A DNA stretch of 64,000 nt from Liriodendron chinense (lineage: Eukaryota > Streptophyta > Magnoliopsida > Magnoliales > Magnoliaceae), in assembly GCA_003013855.2 (NCBI GenBank), contig ML058526.1, positions 4,216,001-4,280,000 of the forward strand, read 5' to 3'. Position 1 is the stretch's first letter, and each line of letters begins with the position of its first letter. Shown in pieces: positions 59,211 through 64,000 of this stretch. Position numbers and translations under genes: made by a program. The notes beneath the pieces are model-generated. The model ran no database searches. It was not told the origin of the DNA and saw nothing but the letters and a program-made list of their open reading frames with translations.

Positions 59211-59845
59211 GTCACCTCCAATGTTCGCATTGTCGACGAATTGTCGATATTATCGCCGATATTATTGGTGTCACTGCACCAGCGATACTGAGACCACAAG
59301 TTTTCGTTTCTCTACCAAATATCGGCGAAATATCGACGATATTTTTAATATCATCGATAATTTGGGTTATCACCGACAATCTCGAGCGTAGCCACCTAAC
59401 AAGTGTCCTATAATGGGCGAAACGTGGCCACCTACCTGTTTTTCACGATAAAATCGCGTAGTTGTCGCCGCATTTCGGTGTCGTAAAAAAAATCGGAAAA
59501 AGAGAAAAAAAGCTTCCTATTTTTGTAAAGATTTGAGAGAGATTTTCGCACCTGTTGATTGATTGGAACTTGGAAGAATACAATCCGGTGGGCTTCATGA
59601 CAGCGCTGGTCTTCGATAGAGGTAAGAAAAAGCCTAAAAAATTCCACTTTTTTTTCGATTGGAAGGTGAATATCGCAAGATTCATGGAATTCAGCGTCAA
59701 ATCTGGGATTTTGGAGGGATTCTGTTCCGATTTGGGTGTGATTTAGGGTTCCGTTAAAACCCCCAAATGTCGGCGAAAAACCCTTTCGATGATGAAGTAG
59801 GGTGTTTTTTTTACGAGTCGGGAGCGGATTAGTTGTTACCCGAGA

Positions 59846-60336
59846 AACAGCTTAGTGGGTGTTATCCTTACCCTGTGGGGCCTATCCTGATGATTTTTTT
59901 TTCCATATCCACGCCGTCCATCCGTTTTCCCATCTCATTTAAGTACGTTATCCAAAAACTTAAGCAGATCCAAATCTCTAGTGGACCATACCACTGGAAA
60001 AAGTGGCGAATGACCGTTAAAAGCTTTTTGTAGGACAAAAAAGTTTTCGATCAAGCTAATCTATATATTTTCCCTTCAACCAGTTCTGGTTGTCCTTATC
60101 AATGGGTTGGATTGAAAATAAACATTAAGTATCTGCTTACAGTGGGCCTTGGGAAGTTTTTAATGGTGAGCATTCAATCATCACTGTTTCTTGTGGTGTG
60201 GTCCACCCAAGACTTGGATGTGCTTAATTTTTGGAACTATGTCCTAAAATGATCTGTAAAAATGGATGGACGAAGTGGATATACAACATGTGATCAAGGT
60301 GGGCCCTACGGTAAGGGTAACACTCACTAAGCTGTT
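59846..60336. mobile_element. Palindromic MITE copy g, complete (491 bp)
   Basis: Ends AACAGCTTAGTGGGTGTTAT and AACACTCACTAAGCTGTT are inverted repeats, as in copy b. The 9-base flanks TACCCGAGA and AACCCGGTA agree at 6 of 9 positions, which might be an eroded 9-bp (Mutator-type) duplication. Confidence 0.82.
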
Positions 60337-60368
60337 AACCCGGTAACACCTGATCCGCGCCCAGTGGA

Positions 60369-60899
60369 AACGGCTTGCGTACTAGATAATTGAGTAATTG
60401 TACTGAGCAAACTCTCTTGACCCACCTTGGATGTCTGTGGTTTATCCTCGCCGTCCATATATTTTTATAACTCATTTTAGGGGTTAAGTACAAAATTTAA
60501 ACATATCCAAAGCTCAAGTGGACCACACCACAGGAAAAATTGATAATGATGATTTCCACAGTTGAAACTTCCTAGGATCCATAGCGATGTTGTTTTTGTC
60601 ATCCAAGCTGTTCATAAGATCGTACAGACATAGATGAAGGTAAAAAAAAAAAAAAATCACACAGATCTAAAACTTCTATGGCCCTTGAGAATTTTTCAAT
60701 GGTAGAGGTTAAATTCACACTGTTTCCTATGGCGTGGTCCACATGAGCTTTGGATATGCTTCATCTTTTGGATCAAGCCCAAAAATTATTTGATAAAATG
60801 GATGAAAGGAGTGGATAAAATATATAAGTCATGGTGGGCCCCACAGAGTTTACTCAGTACGCTTAGGTACTGACTTACACAATACGCAATCTGCTTCCC
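60369..60899. mobile_element. Palindromic MITE copy h
   Basis: Shares the family core, but the ends differ from copies b and g: GTACTGAGCAAACTCT at the left and AGAGTTTACTCAGTAC at the right are inverted repeats. Weaker similarity extends outward to GCTTGCGTA / TACGCAATC. Confidence 0.72.
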
Positions 60900-60912
60900 T
60901 GCTCTAGACGCA

Positions 60913-61194
60913 GTTTGGCCAGTGACGTTGCCACTAGGTGATGCTTTGTGGGCCCCACCATGATGTATGTGCTTCATCCATGCCGTTCGTCCGTTGTATG
61001 TAGATGTGAAATAAAGATTACAGTGGGCCCTGTGAGGTTTTTAATGGTGGACATTCAATCATTATTGTTTTCCTATGGTGTGGTCCACCTGAGATTTATA
61101 TCTGCCTTCACTTCTTAGATAAAACACATAATCATGGTGGGACCCACAGAAGGGACCACCAACCACTAGCTAGTGGCAGCGTCACTAGCCAAAC
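60913..61194. mobile_element. Palindromic MITE copy i, internally deleted (282 bp)
   Basis: Inverted ends of about 25 bases, starting GTTTGGCCAGTGACGTTGCC and ending GGCAGCGTCACTAGCCAAAC, with the core shortened to both GGGCCCCACCATGATG ends and a small middle. Confidence 0.8.
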
Positions 61195-61560
61195 CATGTC
61201 CCCATGATCCCTACGAAGTCGTGGGCGTGCTACTTGTTTCCGAAGGTGGCTCGGTGCTCTGCCATCATGATGTACTTTGTTTCATCAAATCTGTCCATTT
61301 ATTTTTCCAAATAACTTTAGGGCATGAGCCCAAAAATGAGGCAGATCTGTATCTCAAGTGGACCACACCAAAGGAAACAGTGTTGATTAAACACCCACCA
61401 TTAAAAACTTCCTAGGGCCCATTGTAACGATTTTTTGCCATCCAACCTTTCTTTTTGGGCCCATGTACTAAAATGATATGGCGAAACAAATGAATGGGGT
61501 GGATTTCTCACAAGGCTGATAGTGGGCCCCACCTTATCTACAACCAACTGCAACGAGATC
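61195..61560. mobile_element. Palindromic MITE copy j
   Basis: Full family core (CCATCATGATGTACTTTGTT ... GGGGTGGATTTCTCACAAGG ... GTGGGCCCCACC). Its outer ends are unclear. Confidence 0.6.
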
Positions 61561-61976
61561 CAGATGATGACTACGAGCCACATCGTCACTCCATGTGGGG
61601 ATGAAATATGGCAAAAAAGTATACTTTTTGAATTCATTTAATTTTATGTCCTAATTGTTGTATGGTGGTTACATTTGTATTATATATACTCATTTTGGTT
61701 GCTATTGGAGTGATTTCTTAGGCAACACATGCTTTTTGGGCCCCATTGAATGAAAACTTATTATTTAATGCATTCTTTTTGTAATTTTTTTATTCCCGAA
61801 TATGCAAATATGTGTATTTAGGCATTTACTGAAGTTTCACTAAAAAATTCCACAGTTTTCCTCATGTTTCCCCCATTTTCCCCATATTTCCGGTTATCGG
61901 CGATAACGATATTATATCTTTATCTCCAGCTAGCGAAACTTGTAGCGATACCGACAATGCGAACACTGGTCACCTC

Positions 61977-62580
61977 CCCATGAAAGTGGGTACATTAGCA
62001 AAAATAAATCTACATTTGGACATGTATTAATTTTGTTATTGATAGAATCTTAAGCCTTTAAAGGTTCGTCTACAAACTAGAAGTTAGGATGCTCAACAAT
62101 GAGAAAAGGGCTTTTCTTGTCTTTCCATCTATATGAGATTTTTGGTGTGTAGACTGTTTATCGTATAGCTCACCAGATCAACAGTTTGGATCACTGAGCA
62201 CTGGTGATATCATTCATTCTATTTTGATAATCCCAGGTGTGTATATACCAGTGGCCACATGCCTCCACTTGTACCAACTTGGGACACTTCGACATGATCC
62301 AAGTTTTCCATTAGGTGGGCCTGTATAGCATACAAGCTGATTTAGGTGACTGCCTGTGATCCAATATGTCATGCCTATAAATCATGCTCGTCTGCTATCA
62401 ATTGGGGCACATTCAACATAAATGTCTGCCTGCTCCATATAATAAGCAGACTGGCCTGGTTATTCGGTTAGGGGATCAACATAGTTGTGTCCAACTTAAT
62501 TGATGTCATGGCCCATGCACATGCATTCTATGTGGGAAGCGTGTACAGGTTTTGTAGGGTCGCAAGCGTGTGCGGGTTTC
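61977..62580. other. Non-coding sequence, nothing recognised
   Basis: No gene or MATE exon recognised; ordinary A/T-rich non-coding DNA. Confidence 0.4.
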
Positions 62581-63156
62581 TGGTGTTTTAAAATAGCAAA
62601 TAGCATGTAGCGTAGCATTCACCCTTCTTAAAGCATGACGTGTAAGCTACATAGCGTGTAACGTAATATTTTTAATCAAGGTTGCACCAATTTGATGATA
62701 TTCTGCACCAAATTAGGTTGATTAATAATGAAATTTAACAAAATTTCTTGATATTTGGCGCAATCAAACGTAACCTAAAGTAATAGAAAAGGGCAATGAT
62801 TAAGTATAAAGGTAAAGAAAGAGCAACAAAATTGATTTAATATTGTTACTTATATTATTTTACTAAAAGCATTAAAAGATTAAGTAATTTTGATTGAAAA
62901 TAGAAAAATGTAACAATCATTGAAAACATTAATTGATTTTAATGTAGTGTAAAATAATTTGTAACGTGAACTGTGTAGCCTATAGCGCATTCTAAGTAGC
63001 GCGTAGCATATGCAAATTATCATATAGTGTAGGCAAATTATATATAGAGTAAGCTACTCGTGAGTTAAGTTATTTTCATGACCTATGTAGCGTTAAGGCT
63101 AAGTTATGCTACGTAGCGTAAGCCACAGCTACATAGGGTAGCTATTTAAAACACTG
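62581..63156. mobile_element. hAT-like MITE with long inverted ends (576 bp)
   Basis: Left end TGGTGTTTTAAAATAGC, right end (complement) CAGTGTTTTAAATAGC, typical of hAT MITEs. Motifs GTAGCGTAGC and GCTACGTAGCG recur in both orientations inside. A matching target duplication was not found. Confidence 0.7.
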
Positions 63157-63957
63157 TTATGAACTTATGAGTCATCTTTTAAGTGGGATGGAATTCTTTG
63201 TTTAGGAGGTATCTCACTTTGCAAGCTCATGTGGGAAGTTTTGCTATGTCTCTTTGAAGTAGGAAATTTCTCTTTAGGGTCCTTTTTGGGTATGGAATCC
63301 AAAGTTCTTGGAATTGGTTGAAATCCTAAAACTATGGTTTCTTGGAAGTTTTAGTCATGGTTTAAAAAAAGGGTACAATGCGGTCTTGTTGTTATAGAAT
63401 CACCCCCACCCCCACCCCCATATGGATATGGCGGTGAATCACCCGACGATAAAAAAAGGACTGTAACAGCTCACAGAGGCCTATATGGGCTGCACAAATG
63501 ATATAAGGGACAATGCAGCCAATAAGGGCCGAGATGGCCATAAAGGCCCCATTTTGTTTTTGTTTTTTTTTCATTTTTTCTCTTTTCCTGTTGTTTCTTT
63601 ATTTGATCCTAGAGCAAGCTTAGAAACTTGTTTTAGACTAGATCTTGGTTTGATATAACGCTTGGTACACCAAGAAGTACTATATTATACTCAAGTTTTC
63701 CTCTTATATGTATAGTAATATTTTCATGAGGGGGTATTCTAGAGTTATTTTCTACAAGTTTTGTATTTGTGAGAGCCTTGTCATCTCCATTGAGAGTTGA
63801 GTGATTCCCTAACCCCTTAGGTGAGTGAGTCCCCAAGCTATCTCTTTTCTTATTCTTATTTGGCCTATATACTCTTGATCCAAATTATAACAACAAAGTT
63901 CTTTTTTCCTTCTCTTTATTGCATTTCTTTGAGTTCTACATCAAGTGGTATTAGAGC
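63157..63957 (+). repeat. Probable 5' LTR end and primer-binding site of a further element
   Basis: TGGTATTAGAGC at 63946-63957 is an initiator tRNA-Met-type primer-binding site with one change, five bases after CTACA (63936-63940), a plausible LTR end. The LTR start is not identified, and coding sequence would lie beyond the window. A (CCCCCA)n tract is at about 63401-63420. Confidence 0.45.
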
Positions 63958-64000
63958 AACTTCGGTTCTTAGATTGGGCTTGAGGTTTTGGTGAGGAAGA

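Larger units (their letters stand above)
59219..61968. mobile_element. Non-autonomous hAT transposon (2750 bp) with 8-bp target duplication
   Basis: The left end CAATGTTCGCATTGTCG and the complement of the right end CAGTGTTCGCATTGTCG differ by one base. Both are flanked by the identical 8 bases GTCACCTC (59211-59218 and 61969-61976), the target-duplication length of hAT elements. Subterminal motifs (TATCGGCGA and TCGCCGATA) are repeated at both ends, as expected of transposase-binding sites. No transposase ORF. The interior holds four palindromic MITE copies (59846-61560). Confidence 0.93.

Noticed and set aside
58821..59413. Short ORFs around the left end of the hAT element
   Set aside because: They cross the transposon border and consist of TATCG-repeat translations, with no similarity to a hAT transposase.

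Overview
The window is nuclear DNA of a flowering plant and consists almost entirely of nested transposable elements. The only host gene I can support is the 5' part of a plastid-type MATE transporter (exons at 51625-51929 and 52343-52464). Many copies of a palindromic repeat with a GTGGGGCCCAC / CATGATGTATG core, plus very large Tat-type LTR elements, remind me of magnoliid genomes (Lauraceae/Magnoliaceae); this is an impression from memory, not a search result.

Layout. (1) 236-24315 is a complete ~24.1-kb Ty3/gypsy element of the Tat/Ogre type with 5-bp target duplications (CCAGA). Its LTRs are 1458 and 1507 bp. On the + strand it carries gag-protease-RT-RNaseH-second RNaseH-integrase, all in one frame and broken only by stop codons. 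Between pol and the 3' LTR two further genes lie on the opposite strand (11499-14119 and 15121-16616). Both contain convincing GT-AG introns, and the second encodes a plant-mobile-domain-like protein. A 6-kb tail of tandem repeats follows. (2) 24833-31999 is a young LTR element on the minus strand with 2.5-kb LTRs, perfect CAAGG target duplications and only a gag gene (non-autonomous, TR-GAG-like, Tekay-type Gag). (3) Both elements sit inside an older Tat-like element: pieces at 1-235, 24321-24832 and 32005-34152, and its 3' LTR from 34153. (4) 36300-41317 is a decayed Athila-type element on the minus strand. (5) 43517-44949 is a solo LTR related to element 1, inverted. (6) 46107-47806 is a Ty1/copia remnant (5' LTR, PBS, gag, start of protease) on the minus strand.

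From 47807 to the end the DNA is gene-proximal: palindromic MITE copies, the MATE exons, a hAT-like element holding a ~0.95-kb minisatellite (52574-54031), two related solo LTRs with target duplications (55545-56893, 57296-58349), a 2.75-kb non-autonomous hAT with a perfect 8-bp target duplication (59219-61968) containing four MITE copies, a small hAT-like MITE (62581-63156), and a probable LTR/PBS junction at the right edge.

How the parts work together: element 1 has everything expected of a Tat retroelement (promoter, PBS, PPT, Gag, PR, RT, two RNase H domains, IN) plus spliced antisense genes. The GC-rich module of its LTR promoter recurs on the minus strand near those genes. No complete polyprotein can be read without crossing stop codons, so the element is probably no longer autonomous.
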